From Comamonadaceae bacterium PBBC1 (GTDB taxonomy: Bacteria; Pseudomonadota; Gammaproteobacteria; Burkholderiales; Burkholderiaceae_C), in assembly GCA_002256145.1 (NCBI GenBank), contig NKIP01000010.1:62001-126000 (forward strand): DNA of 64,000 nt, written 5' to 3'. Positions within the stretch are counted from its first letter, which is position 1. Each line of letters starts with the position of its first letter. The notes below the pieces were generated by a model. It was not told the origin of the DNA. It saw nothing but the letters and a program-made list of their open reading frames with translations, and made no database searches. The position numbers and the translations under genes are program-made. Positions 37,815 through 46,346 of the stretch are shown here, one piece after another.

Positions 37815-38917
37815 GCGACACCTCGAGTCGGCGCAAAAAGGCACCACAAGTTTCGCCAAGTCCAGTTCAAGTGCCTCAAAGTCAGCCACATGCTGGCCAA
37901 CAGCAACATACCGCCATGCAGTTGAACCATGTAAGCGCCAAAGCCCACACGTCCATTGGAGATCCAGTTTTGCCCCACATTCAACAAGTTGTAATACGCA
38001 ATAAAAACAAACAAAGCCAAACCCAAATGGTAGCTGCGACCCGCTCGGGGATTGACGGCCGACATGGCCAAAGCGACCAAAACAAGATTGATGCCAGCAA
38101 GACTCAAGCCCAGACGCCAAGACAGCTCGCCTTGGTGAACAGGGGTAAAGTCACGTATCAATTCAAGTGTGGATTTCAAGCGGCTGTTGCTGCGATCGCC
38201 CGCCACCACGGGGCCGGAGTCAATCAATAATTGGTATTTTTCAAATTGAGTCAAGCGGGTTTCACCGCTGACCACATGCGTCAGCCATTGTTGACCTTTT
38301 TCAAGCAACAAGAATCGGTCAGGTCCCACCAATTCGATGCGACCCTGGGTTGCCGTGGTGACACTTTCAGTGCTGCCATCTCGGCTGGAAACAAAAACAT
38401 TGTTGCCCCATTGCTGTCCCGGGCTGTCCTTGTCGATAAAAAAGACCCGATTGCCTCCAGCCGATTCCTGAAACTGACCCGGCGCAATCCGCTCAACGTC
38501 GTTGCGTTTTTCAAAACGCTGCTTGAGGTCTTCTATTTGCTGGTTGCTCCAAGGCCAAATGAACAATGCCAGCATGGCGATCATGGTCAAAATGGGCCAA
38601 GTGAAGCTAAACAGGGGTCGAATAAAGTTGCCCAACCCTCGGCCACTGGAAAACCAGATGACCATTTCGCTGTCTGCATACATGCGCGACAGGGTTGCAA
38701 CGACGGTGATGAATAAACTCAAAGTGGCAATGGTGGTCATTTGCCCCAGGACACTCAGGCTCATGACCAACACCACATCGGAAGGGTTGACGCTGCCACG
38801 ACTGGCTTGCCCCAGCGTCCGGATCAAAGTGATGGTCATCACAATGGTCACCAGAATCACCAGTGCAGCACCAAAATTGCGTGCAAGGTCTTTGCGCAGG
38901 GTGGAATGGAATAACAT
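37811..38917 (-). CDS. lptF: LPS export permease LptF
   Basis: Partner of LptG in LPS extraction, with the same domain order in 368 aa: N-terminal membrane helices with the characteristic MLFHSTLRKDLARNFGA start, a periplasmic jellyroll, and C-terminal membrane helices. The ATG at 38917 was chosen over a TTG at 38938. It is the first gene of the minus-strand run lptF-lptG-cbiX-cysB-aminotransferase and is divergent from pepA, with only 23 bp between the two start codons, so the promoters must overlap the other gene. Confidence 0.92.
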   Translation of the reverse strand: MLFHSTLRKDLARNFGAALVILVTIVMTITLIRTLGQASRGSVNPSDVVLVMSLSVLGQMTTIATLSLFITVVATLSRMYADSEMVIWFSSGRGLGNFIRPLFSFTWPILTMIAMLALFIWPWSNQQIEDLKQRFEKRNDVERIAPGQFQESAGGNRVFFIDKDSPGQQWGNNVFVSSRDGSTESVTTATQGRIELVGPDRFLLLEKGQQWLTHVVSGETRLTQFEKYQLLIDSGPVVAGDRSNSRLKSTLELIRDFTPVHQGELSWRLGLSLAGINLVLVALAMSAVNPRAGRSYHLGLALFVFIAYYNLLNVGQNWISNGRVGFGAYMVQLHGGMLLLASMWLTLRHLNWTWRNLWCLFAPTRGVA

Positions 38918-38940
38918 TGGCAAAAAGGAAAAGCGCAATT

Positions 38941-40440
38941 ATGAACTTCGAAATCCAAAAGCGGTCGCTCTTGTCTACATCTCAGAGCGAATTGGACGCT
39001 TTGATGATTTTGTGGCCTTCAGCCACCTTGCCCGACGCCACAGCAAAAGAACCCATTTCACGTCTTCTGAGTGGAGCCTGCAAAAAGGGGGACTTTGAGC
39101 TCAAGCCCAACAGCACGCTTGCGCTTTATGCGCACCCAGAGATCAAAGCGCGTCATGTGGTAATTGTTTGCAGTGCTGAAAATTCGCCTACCGCCGTTCG
39201 TGCAGCCGTGCAAGCCGCTTGGTCTGGCTTGAAGTCCTTCAAAATCAAGCATTTGGGCATTCACATCGTCGGAGATTGCCCGGCACAAAGCATTCAAGCG
39301 GGCTTGGTCAGCTTGGCTGAGGCCACTTACAGTTATGCCACTACTTTAAGTCAGCCCAAGTTACGCAGCCTCAAGCATGTGCAAGTCAGTTTGGCCTCGG
39401 TACAAGCCGATGCTGTGGACAGTGTGGCTTATGCACAGGCCTTGGTCAGCGGTATTGAAGTGGCCAAAGAATGGGCCAATCGTCCTGCCAACCACGCGAC
39501 CCCCGCACACCTGGCCCAAGCGGCTCAAAGCATCGCAACCGGTCGCTCATTCAAGTGTGAAGTGCTTGGGCCCAAAGAAGTGGCCAAATTGGGCATGGGG
39601 GCATTCATGGCGGTGGCCCAAGGCGCATCCGAACCTTTGCGTTTTATCGTGATGCGCTACAACGGTGCCGCTGCAGCACAAGCGCCCGTTGTGTTGGTTG
39701 GCAAAGGCATCACTTTTGACACCGGCGGCATTTCCATCAAGCCAGCGCCTGAGATGGACGAAATGAAATACGACATGAGTGGTGCAGCCAGTGTTTTGGG
39801 GGTTTTCAAAGCTTTGGGCGAAATCCGGCCAAGCATCAACGTGGTGGGGCTGATTCCAGCCACTGAAAACATGCCTGACGGACTGGCCGTTAAACCGGGT
39901 GATGTGGTCACCAGCATGAGCGGTCAAACCATTGAAATCCTCAACACCGACGCAGAAGGTCGCTTGGTTCTATGTGATGCCTTGACCTATGCCGAGCGAT
40001 TTAAACCCCAGGCGGTCATCGATATCGCCACACTCACAGGTGCTTGCGTCATTGCTTTGGGTGCGGTCCGCTCAGGCTTGTTCTCCAGCAACGACCCACT
40101 GGCTCAAGAGATTTTCCAAGCCGGCGAAATGTCTGGCGATGCTTGCTGGCGCATGCCCTTGGACGACGACTACGCCGAAGGTTTGAAATCCAAATTTGCG
40201 GACGTTGCCAACGTGGCGGGACGTGCTGCGGGGTCGGTCACTGCGGCCAAATTTTTGCAACGCTTTGCCAAGTCGTTTGCCTGGGCGCACCTGGACATCG
40301 CTGGGACAGCCTGGCGCAGTGGCGCCGCAAAAGGAGCAACAGGTCGCCCTGTGGGTTTGCTCCTGCAGTATTTGGTGTCCGCTGCCAAAACGACTCCTCA
40401 AAAGTCAGCCAAAGCCAAGGTCAAGCTAAAATCCGCTTGA
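38941..40440 (+). CDS. pepA: Leucyl aminopeptidase (PepA)
   Basis: PepA is a hexameric di-zinc M17 aminopeptidase; in E. coli it also binds DNA at cer sites and the carAB promoter. The 499-aa protein has the signature NTDAEGRL (residues 335-342) and the metal-binding VGKGITFDTGGISIKP (253-268). A good AAAGGAAAA ribosome-binding site is present, partly inside the lptF leader. holC follows after 32 bp; lptF-lptG divergent from pepA-holC is a widespread proteobacterial order. Confidence 0.95.
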   Translation: MNFEIQKRSLLSTSQSELDALMILWPSATLPDATAKEPISRLLSGACKKGDFELKPNSTLALYAHPEIKARHVVIVCSAENSPTAVRAAVQAAWSGLKSFKIKHLGIHIVGDCPAQSIQAGLVSLAEATYSYATTLSQPKLRSLKHVQVSLASVQADAVDSVAYAQALVSGIEVAKEWANRPANHATPAHLAQAAQSIATGRSFKCEVLGPKEVAKLGMGAFMAVAQGASEPLRFIVMRYNGAAAAQAPVVLVGKGITFDTGGISIKPAPEMDEMKYDMSGAASVLGVFKALGEIRPSINVVGLIPATENMPDGLAVKPGDVVTSMSGQTIEILNTDAEGRLVLCDALTYAERFKPQAVIDIATLTGACVIALGAVRSGLFSSNDPLAQEIFQAGEMSGDACWRMPLDDDYAEGLKSKFADVANVAGRAAGSVTAAKFLQRFAKSFAWAHLDIAGTAWRSGAAKGATGRPVGLLLQYLVSAAKTTPQKSAKAKVKLKSA

Positions 40441-40472
40441 ACTGAGTCAAGCTGTCTGAGTGCATACCCCGA

Positions 40473-40907
40473 ATGACGCGCATTGAATTTCATTTCAATA
40501 CCCAGGAACGTCTGGTGCACACCTGTCGTTTGTTGCGCAAGGCCCGGTCGCAAGGCTTTCGAGTTGGTGTTCTTGGTGAACACAGCACATTGCAACGCTT
40601 GAATCAAGCGCTGTGGTCCTTTTCTGAGACGGAGTTTTTGGCGCACTGCACGGCTGAAGATCCGCCTTTGGTGCAAGAAGCCAGCGCATTGTTTTTGGGC
40701 GAACAAGCCATGCACAGGCCTGATTTGACCGTTTTGGTCAACTTGGGCGATCAAGTGCCTGCGGCCTATGAACTGTTTGAACGCTTGATCGAAGTCGTTG
40801 CCAACGACGAGCATGGCCGCTCAGAGGCGAGAAATCGGTGGAAATATTACAAAGCCCAGGGATTTGATCTGGTACAGCACGATCTTTCAAAAAAGTCTGA
40901 AACATGA
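40473..40907 (+). CDS. holC: DNA polymerase III chi subunit HolC
   Basis: HolC links the replisome clamp loader to single-strand-binding protein. The 144-aa protein has the normal length and begins MTRIEFHFN like other chi subunits, with the RNRWKYYKAQGF segment near the C-terminus. The location after pepA supports it. Its end overlaps the next small gene by 4 bp. Confidence 0.9.
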   Translation: MTRIEFHFNTQERLVHTCRLLRKARSQGFRVGVLGEHSTLQRLNQALWSFSETEFLAHCTAEDPPLVQEASALFLGEQAMHRPDLTVLVNLGDQVPAAYELFERLIEVVANDEHGRSEARNRWKYYKAQGFDLVQHDLSKKSET

Positions 40908-41179
40908 GCGCCACCAGCATCGAAAAAAATGCCGCCCATCAGCCATCTGAGCCGATTCCTTTGCTGACGGAACGCCTGCAAGTGGATACTTTCCCAGTGG
41001 CATTAGGGCTGGCACTGGATGCCCGGATGGCAGAAAAACAAGCGCTGTTCGATTTGTCAGGAACCTTGCTTCAGAACTTGCGGCCTGAGTTGGACCGCTT
41101 GACGGCGCAATTGGTGGAACAAACCCTTCAAGAACTTTGGCGCAAGCGCAGTGAAAGTTACCAAAATAGACACCTATAA
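40904..41179 (+). CDS. Small conserved-looking protein coupled to holC
   Basis: A 91-aa ORF starting within the stop of holC (ATGA). The first 30 residues are polar; the remainder is a helical, Leu/Gln/Glu/Arg-rich segment (LDRLTAQLVEQTLQELWRKR) without known motifs. It has no signal peptide or membrane segment. The overlap and good reading frame support a real gene, and a role with the chi subunit or the replisome is a guess from position only. Confidence 0.65.
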   Translation: MSATSIEKNAAHQPSEPIPLLTERLQVDTFPVALGLALDARMAEKQALFDLSGTLLQNLRPELDRLTAQLVEQTLQELWRKRSESYQNRHL

Positions 41180-41284
41180 CCATTTTCTTCATGTGAATTT
41201 TGGTTTTCCCTGAGCCACAAGGTGTCGTTTTTGAAGTATCTTCAGAAGTTGCTTGATTGAAGCAATTTATTCTTCGGAGTTTCT

Positions 41285-42454
41285 ATGACATTTTCTGGTA
41301 ATCGTTCATTGACCGTTGTGGCTGTCGCTGTAGCTGCTGTTGTTTTGGCTGCTTGCGGCAAAAAAGAAGCCCCTGTGGCTGACGTTCAAGTGATCAAAAT
41401 TGGTCACGTCGGCCCCGTCAGTGGTGCGATCGCCCACTTGGGCAAAGACAACGAAAATGGCGCTCGCATGGCCATCGAAGAGCTCAATGCTGCAGGCCTG
41501 AAGATTGGCGACAAGGCTGTCAAATTCGAATTGTTGGCTGAAGACGATGCCGCCGACCCCAAACAAGGCACCGCTGCTGCTCAGAAGCTGGTTGACGCCA
41601 AAGTCAACGGCGTGATTGGTCACCTGAACTCAGGCACCACCATTCCCGCTTCGCAAATCTACAACACCGCTGGCATTCCTCAGATTTCCCCATCGGCCAC
41701 CAACCCCAAGTACACCCGTCAAGGTTACGCAGGTGCTTTCCGTGTGGTGGCCGACGACGTGCACTTGGGTGGTACCTTGGGCAAATACGCTGTGGAAACC
41801 CTCAAAGGTAAAAACATTGCCGTCATTGACGACCGTACCGCGTATGGCCAAGGTGTGGCTGAAGAGTTCAAAAAAGGTGCTACCGCTGCTGGCGGCACCA
41901 TCGTGGGCCACGAATTCACCACCGACAAAGCTTCTGACTTCAACTCCATCCTGACCACGCTCAAAGCCAAGAAGCCTGATGTCGTGTTCTTTGGCGGTAT
42001 GGATGCCGTTGCTGGCCCGATGCTGCGTCAGATGAAGTCCTTGGGCATTCAAGCCAAATTCATGGGCGGTGACGGCATCTGTACAGCTGAATTGGCCAAA
42101 TTGGCCGGCGACGCCATGAAAGACGAAGCGGTGGTTTGCGCTGAAGCCGGTGGTGTCGAAGGCGAGCAGAAAGTTGGCATGGACAAGTTCCGCGCTGACT
42201 TCAAGGCCAAGTACAACGCTGATGTGCAGGTGTACGCTCCTTACGTCTATGACGCCGTCAAGATCATGGCCACTGCCATGGTCAACGCAGGCTCTGCTGA
42301 TCCAGCCAAGTACCTGCCCGCACTCAAGAGCATCACTTACAAAGGCGTGACCGGCGACATCTCCTTTGATGAAAAAGGCGACGTCAAGAATGGTGCTTTG
42401 ACCATGTACACCTACAAAGGTGGCGAGCGTTCACAGATCGCTGTGGTTCGTTGA
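41285..42454 (+). CDS. Branched-chain amino acid ABC transporter substrate-binding protein (LivK type)
   Basis: The 389-aa precursor has a lipobox-like LAAC with Cys24 and a periplasmic binding fold of the LivJ/LivK group (IKIGHVGPVSGAIAHLGKD...). It would bind leucine, isoleucine, valine or a related compound. A clear CGGAG ribosome-binding site precedes the ATG. No liv permease or ATPase genes are adjacent, so the protein is an orphan here and its partners lie elsewhere. Two terminator-type hairpins follow. Confidence 0.9.
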   Translation: MTFSGNRSLTVVAVAVAAVVLAACGKKEAPVADVQVIKIGHVGPVSGAIAHLGKDNENGARMAIEELNAAGLKIGDKAVKFELLAEDDAADPKQGTAAAQKLVDAKVNGVIGHLNSGTTIPASQIYNTAGIPQISPSATNPKYTRQGYAGAFRVVADDVHLGGTLGKYAVETLKGKNIAVIDDRTAYGQGVAEEFKKGATAAGGTIVGHEFTTDKASDFNSILTTLKAKKPDVVFFGGMDAVAGPMLRQMKSLGIQAKFMGGDGICTAELAKLAGDAMKDEAVVCAEAGGVEGEQKVGMDKFRADFKAKYNADVQVYAPYVYDAVKIMATAMVNAGSADPAKYLPALKSITYKGVTGDISFDEKGDVKNGALTMYTYKGGERSQIAVVR

Positions 42455-42463
42455 TTGACCACG

Positions 42464-42488
42464 ATCCCCGAGTCAATCGGGGATTTTG
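42464..42488 (+). terminator. Terminator of the LivK-type gene
   Basis: ATCCCCGA (42464-42471) and TCGGGGAT (42477-42484) pair perfectly around GTCAA, followed by TTT. It begins 10 bp after the stop codon. The T-run is short, so termination may be completed by the second hairpin. Confidence 0.75.
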
Positions 42489-42490
42489 TT

Positions 42491-42513
42491 CATGTCTTGG
42501 TCACCAAGACATG
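42491..42513. repeat. 23-bp palindrome downstream of the LivK-type gene
   Basis: CATGTCTTGGT and ACCAAGACATG are 11-bp perfect complements around a single central C. It lies between two terminators. The lack of loop suggests a protein-binding dyad or cruciform rather than an RNA hairpin, but no function can be assigned. Confidence 0.55.
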
Positions 42514-42527
42514 AAACGTCAAGACGA

Positions 42528-42557
42528 AAAAAAGCCTGCACATGTGCAGGCTTTTTT
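42528..42557. terminator. Bidirectional terminator between LivK-type gene and tRNA-Ser
   Basis: AAAAAAGCCTGCA (42528-42540) and TGCAGGCTTTTTT (42545-42557) are perfect 13-bp complements around CATG. T-runs form on both strands, so it can stop read-through from the plus-strand gene and also terminate the minus-strand tRNA-Ser, whose 3' end is 7 bp away. Confidence 0.9.
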
Positions 42558-42563
42558 ATTTTC

Positions 42564-42654
42564 TGGCGGAGCAGGCGGGATTCGAACCCGCGGTGGGCTA
42601 TTAACCCACACACGCTTTCCAGGCGTGCGACTTAAACCACTCATCCACCGCTCC
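42564..42654 (-). tRNA. tRNA-Ser (anticodon GGA)
   Basis: On the minus strand a 91-nt class II tRNA: acceptor GGAGCGG with CTGCTCC, anticodon loop CTGGAAA (anticodon GGA), a long variable arm, T-loop GTTCGAATC and an encoded CCA end (42564-42566). Confidence 0.97.
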
Positions 42655-42664
42655 GAAGCCTTAA

Positions 42665-42673
42665 ATTATAGCA
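42665..42673 (-). promoter_or_regulatory. Extended -10 element of the tRNA-Ser promoter
   Basis: On the minus strand TGCTATAAT forms a perfect -10 hexamer with an upstream TGN extension, 10 bp before the mature 5' end. No good -35 was found, in keeping with an extended -10 promoter. Transcription would begin close to the mature tRNA end. Confidence 0.55.
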
Positions 42674-42852
42674 GCTGAAACCGCCCATTGTGGGCTACTC
42701 ATGCAATTGTTGTCACAAGCAACGAGTAAGCTCCCTTTGCAGGTTTTTCGATGAATTCTGATCTCGGTGCCTCCAGCGGGTCTTTTTATCCTTAAACTTT
42801 GCGACTGTTTCAATCCTTTTGTCTTTTCTTTGGCGAACAGCCCGATCAGCCC

Positions 42853-45126
42853 ATGAAATTCCGTTTCCCCATCGTCATCATTGACGAAGATTACCGCTCC
42901 GAAAACACATCGGGTTTGGGCATTCGCGCATTGGCAGATGCCATCGTCAGCGAAGGGCTGGAGGTTTTGGGTGTGACCAGCTACGGCGATCTGTCTCAGT
43001 TTGCACAGCAGCAAAGCCGCGCCAGTGCGTTCATCTTGTCCATTGACGACGAAGAGTTTTCTCCCGGACCCGATCTGGACCCGGCTGTCATCAACTTGCG
43101 GGCCTTCATTGACGAAGTTCGCCGCAAGAATGCCGACGTGCCGATTTACATCTATGGCGAGACCAAAACGTCTCGCCATTTGCCCAACGACATCCTGCGC
43201 GAGTTGCATGGTTTCATTCACATGTTTGAAGACACGCCCGAGTTTGTGGCGCGTCACATCATCCGCGAGGCCAAAAGCTATCTGGAGGGCGTGCAGCCAC
43301 CGTTCTTCAAGGCGCTGCTCGACTATGCGGAAGACGGCTCCTATTCGTGGCACTGCCCGGGGCACTCCGGTGGCGTGGCTTTCCTGAAAAGCCCCGTGGG
43401 TCAGATGTACCACCAGTTTTATGGTGAGAACATGTTGCGGGCCGACGTGTGCAATGCGGTGGAAGAGTTGGGCCAGCTGCTGGACCACAACGGCGCCATT
43501 GGCGAGAGCGAGCGCAATGCGGCCCGCATTTTCAATGCCGACCATTGTTTCTTTGTGACCAACGGCACCAGCACCTCCAACAAGATTGTCTGGCACCACA
43601 CCGTGGCACCGGGTGACGTGGTGGTGGTGGACCGCAATTGCCACAAGTCCATCTTGCACGCCATCATCATGACGGGTGCCGTGCCCGTGTTCATGAAGCC
43701 CACGCGCAACCATTTCGGCATCATTGGCCCCATCCCCAAAAGTGAATTCGAGCCTGCGGCCATCATGGCCAAGATCAAGGCCAACCCCTTGCTCAAGGGC
43801 GTGGACCCCAAGAAGGTCAAGCCGCGTGTGATGACCCTCACCCAGTCCACTTATGACGGCGTTCTGTACAACACGGAAACCATCAAGGGCATGCTCGATG
43901 GTTACGTGGAAAACCTGCACTTTGACGAAGCTTGGCTGCCGCACGCCGCCTTTCACCCGTTTTATGGCCCCTACCACGCCATGGGCAAAAAGCGCGCACG
44001 CCCCAAAGAATCCATGGTGTACGCCACGCAGTCCATCCACAAACTGCTGGCCGGTATCAGCCAGGCCAGCCATGTTCTGGTGCAAGACGCGCAAAGCGTC
44101 AAACTCGACAGGCCGCTGTTCAACGAAGCCTATTTGATGCACACCTCGACATCGCCGCAGTACAGCATCATTGCCAGTTGCGACGTGGCCGCTGCCATGA
44201 TGGAGCCGCCCGGCGGCACGGCGCTGGTGGAAGAGAGCATTGCCGAAGCCTTGGATTTTCGCCGCGCCATGCGCAAAATCGACGCCGAGTACGGCAAAGA
44301 CTGGTGGTTCAAGGTTTGGGGCCCTGAGAAGTTTGCAGAAGAAGGCATTGGTCGCGCCGACGATTGGATCTTGCGCAACGACCCACGCAAAAAAGCCAGC
44401 AAGTGGCATGGTTTTGGCCAGCAGCTGGCCGACGGCTTCAACATGCTCGACCCGATCAAGTCGACCATCGTGACGCCGGGCTTGGATCTGGACGGCAAGT
44501 TCGACAAGACCGGCATCCCCGCATCCATCGTCAGCAAGTTCCTGACCGAGCACGGCGTGGTGGTGGAGAAGACGGGCCTCTACAGCTTCTTCATCATGTT
44601 CACCATCGGCATCACCAAGGGCCGCTGGAACACGCTGCTCACCGCTTTGCAGCAGTTCAAGGACGAATACGCCAAGAACCAGCCGATGTGGAAAATCATG
44701 CCGGAGTTCTGCCAGAAGCACCCGCGCTACGAGCGCATGGGCCTGCGCGATCTGTGCCAGCATGTGCACGAGATGTACGCCAAATACGACATCGCCATCT
44801 TGACCACAGACATGTATTTGTCTGACTTGGCCCCAGCCATGCGCCCATCAGACGCTTACGCCCACATTGCCCAGCGCAAGACCGAGCGGGTGGAAATTGA
44901 CCACCTGGAAGGCCGCATCACAGTGGGTTTGGTCACGCCATACCCACCCGGCATTCCGCTCTTGATCCCTGGCGAGGTCTTCAACAAAAAGATCGTCGAT
45001 TACCTCAAGTTCGCCCGCGAGTTCAACGAAAAGTGCCCGGGCTTCGAAACCGACATCCATGGTCTGGTCGAAATCAAAGACGATGACGGCAAGAAACGGT
45101 ACTTTGCGGATTGCGTGAAGGTTTAA
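42853..45126 (+). CDS. Ornithine/lysine/arginine decarboxylase (group III PLP type)
   Basis: A 757-aa decarboxylase of the large prokaryotic Orn/Lys/Arg family: N-terminal response-regulator-like wing domain (residues 1-130), PLP domain with the cofactor lysine in QSIHKLLAG (Lys397), HCPGHSGG (167-174), and a C-terminal domain. It removes CO2 from a basic amino acid to form a polyamine or agmatine, and inducible members counter acid stress. Which substrate is used cannot be settled from sequence; arginine or ornithine are the usual choices for this length. ATG 42853 has only a weak ribosome-binding site. The 198-bp gap from the tRNA-Ser to the start shows nothing else. Confidence 0.88.
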   Translation: MKFRFPIVIIDEDYRSENTSGLGIRALADAIVSEGLEVLGVTSYGDLSQFAQQQSRASAFILSIDDEEFSPGPDLDPAVINLRAFIDEVRRKNADVPIYIYGETKTSRHLPNDILRELHGFIHMFEDTPEFVARHIIREAKSYLEGVQPPFFKALLDYAEDGSYSWHCPGHSGGVAFLKSPVGQMYHQFYGENMLRADVCNAVEELGQLLDHNGAIGESERNAARIFNADHCFFVTNGTSTSNKIVWHHTVAPGDVVVVDRNCHKSILHAIIMTGAVPVFMKPTRNHFGIIGPIPKSEFEPAAIMAKIKANPLLKGVDPKKVKPRVMTLTQSTYDGVLYNTETIKGMLDGYVENLHFDEAWLPHAAFHPFYGPYHAMGKKRARPKESMVYATQSIHKLLAGISQASHVLVQDAQSVKLDRPLFNEAYLMHTSTSPQYSIIASCDVAAAMMEPPGGTALVEESIAEALDFRRAMRKIDAEYGKDWWFKVWGPEKFAEEGIGRADDWILRNDPRKKASKWHGFGQQLADGFNMLDPIKSTIVTPGLDLDGKFDKTGIPASIVSKFLTEHGVVVEKTGLYSFFIMFTIGITKGRWNTLLTALQQFKDEYAKNQPMWKIMPEFCQKHPRYERMGLRDLCQHVHEMYAKYDIAILTTDMYLSDLAPAMRPSDAYAHIAQRKTERVEIDHLEGRITVGLVTPYPPGIPLLIPGEVFNKKIVDYLKFAREFNEKCPGFETDIHGLVEIKDDDGKKRYFADCVKV

Positions 45127-45493
45127 GACTTTTGCCTTGGCGATGTGTCTCAAGGCTTTAGGGGGCAGGTGAGTTGGGGCCCTGTGCGGGGGAGAATTGA
45201 AAAAAGCGGCTTTCGCCGCTTTTTTCAATTCCAGAATCTCTTTCTGGTGTCATTTTTGTGGGCAAGACGCCAACCGCGCATGATTGAATCAGTCTGCACG
45301 CGCGATCATTTCCGCCACGTTCATTTGGTCAATTACCACACGAACTTCAATTCAGCCTGAGGTGAGGTGGGCGCTGAACCGGGCGATTTGGCGAGCGAAG
45401 CGAGTTATGAGCCCGGGCAGCGTCCGCCTTGCCTCAGGCGGTGTAAAAAAAAGCAGAGACCAGGCTTTAGAAAGAGCAGTCCCATAACATGCA
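45127..45493. other. 367-bp intergenic region between decarboxylase and fabI
   Basis: Contains a strong terminator (45195-45230). The rest (45231-45493) shows only a weak hairpin CCGCCT/AGGCGG (45424-45441) and an 8-bp inverted pair GCCTGAGG (45355-45362)/CCTCAGGC (45432-45439). Short frames on both strands have no recognised features. It may hold a degraded gene end. Confidence 0.5.
45195..45230. terminator. Rho-independent terminator of the decarboxylase gene, bidirectional
   Basis: AATTGAAAAAAGCGGC (45195-45210) and GCCGCTTTTTTCAATT (45215-45230) are perfect 16-bp complements around TTTC. Six Ts follow the GC core on the plus strand and six on the minus strand, so it could also stop transcripts reading out of fabI. 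Confidence 0.92.
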
Positions 45494-46309
45494 TCAAGCC
45501 GCAGCAGCTGGCTCCGCAATGCCGCCGACCACCTGGCTGAAACCACCGTCGACATAGGTGATCTCGGCCGTCACGCCCGCGGCCAAGTCGCTCAACATGA
45601 ACGCCGCCACATTGCCCACGTCCTCAATGGTCACATTGCGGCGAATCGGCGAGGCTTCGGCCACCACCGACAAAATTTTGCCAAAACCCTTGATACCACT
45701 GGCCGCCAGCGTCTTGATAGGACCGGCCGAAATGCCGTTGGCCCGCAGACCCCGGTTCTGGCTGCCCAGCGACTCGGCCAGGTAACGCACCGATGCCTCC
45801 AGACTGGCTTTGGCCAATCCCATGGTGTTGTAGTTGGGCACCGTGCGGATCGCACCGAGGTACGTCAGCGTCAACACAGCCGACTTGTCGTTCAGGTAGG
45901 GCAGGGCAGCCTTGGCCATGGCAGGGAAGCTGTAGGCACTGATGTCGTGGGCGATCTTGAAGCCTTCGCGCGATAAACCGTCCAAAAAGTCACCGGCAAT
46001 CGCTTCGCGGGGTGCATAACCAATCGCGTGCACAAAACCGTCGAACTTGGGCCAAGTGGCCGACAGGTCGGTGAACAGCTTTTCAATCTGCTCGTCGCTG
46101 CCCACATCACAATCAAAAATCAGCTTGGAGTCAAAATCGGCCGCGAATTCGGTGATGCGGTCCTTGAAACGTTCGCCCACGTAGCTGAACGCCAGCTCGG
46201 CCCCCTGAGCGTGGCACGCCTTAGCGATGCCATAAGCAATGGAGCGGTTGGACAACACGCCCGTGATCAACAACTTTTTACCCGAAAGAAATCCTGTTTT
46301 TGTGGTCAT
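45494..46309 (-). CDS. fabI: Enoyl-[acyl-carrier-protein] reductase (NADH) FabI
   Basis: FabI reduces the enoyl-ACP double bond at the end of each fatty-acid elongation cycle. The 271-aa protein has [13 protein letters not shown] (residues 17-29), a conserved Tyr150 and the catalytic pair Tyr160-x6-Lys167. The ATG at 46309 is chosen because the upstream frame is not protein-like. It is divergent from the peptide-binding protein gene, with 37 bp between the start codons. Confidence 0.95.
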   Translation of the reverse strand: MTTKTGFLSGKKLLITGVLSNRSIAYGIAKACHAQGAELAFSYVGERFKDRITEFAADFDSKLIFDCDVGSDEQIEKLFTDLSATWPKFDGFVHAIGYAPREAIAGDFLDGLSREGFKIAHDISAYSFPAMAKAALPYLNDKSAVLTLTYLGAIRTVPNYNTMGLAKASLEASVRYLAESLGSQNRGLRANGISAGPIKTLAASGIKGFGKILSVVAEASPIRRNVTIEDVGNVAAFMLSDLAAGVTAEITYVDGGFSQVVGGIAEPAAAA

Positions 46310-46346
46310 GCACTCAACTCCTGAAAAATGTGTGCAGAATTGTCGC

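Noticed and set aside
42451..42678. 75-codon plus-strand frame with GAGGIRTRGGLLTHTRFPGV
   Set aside because: It translates the reverse of tRNA-Ser and the terminator; this peptide pattern is a well-known false gene over tRNA-Ser.
42661..44769. 702-codon minus-strand frame over the decarboxylase
   Set aside because: Shadow of the decarboxylase gene, whose PLP-site motifs are unambiguous. High-GC third positions leave the opposite strand open.
45284..45555. Two short overlapping frames, plus 45284-45487 and minus 45352-45555
   Set aside because: No ribosome-binding site or recognised family; the minus frame overlaps the fabI 3' end. Kept only as an unexplained stretch.
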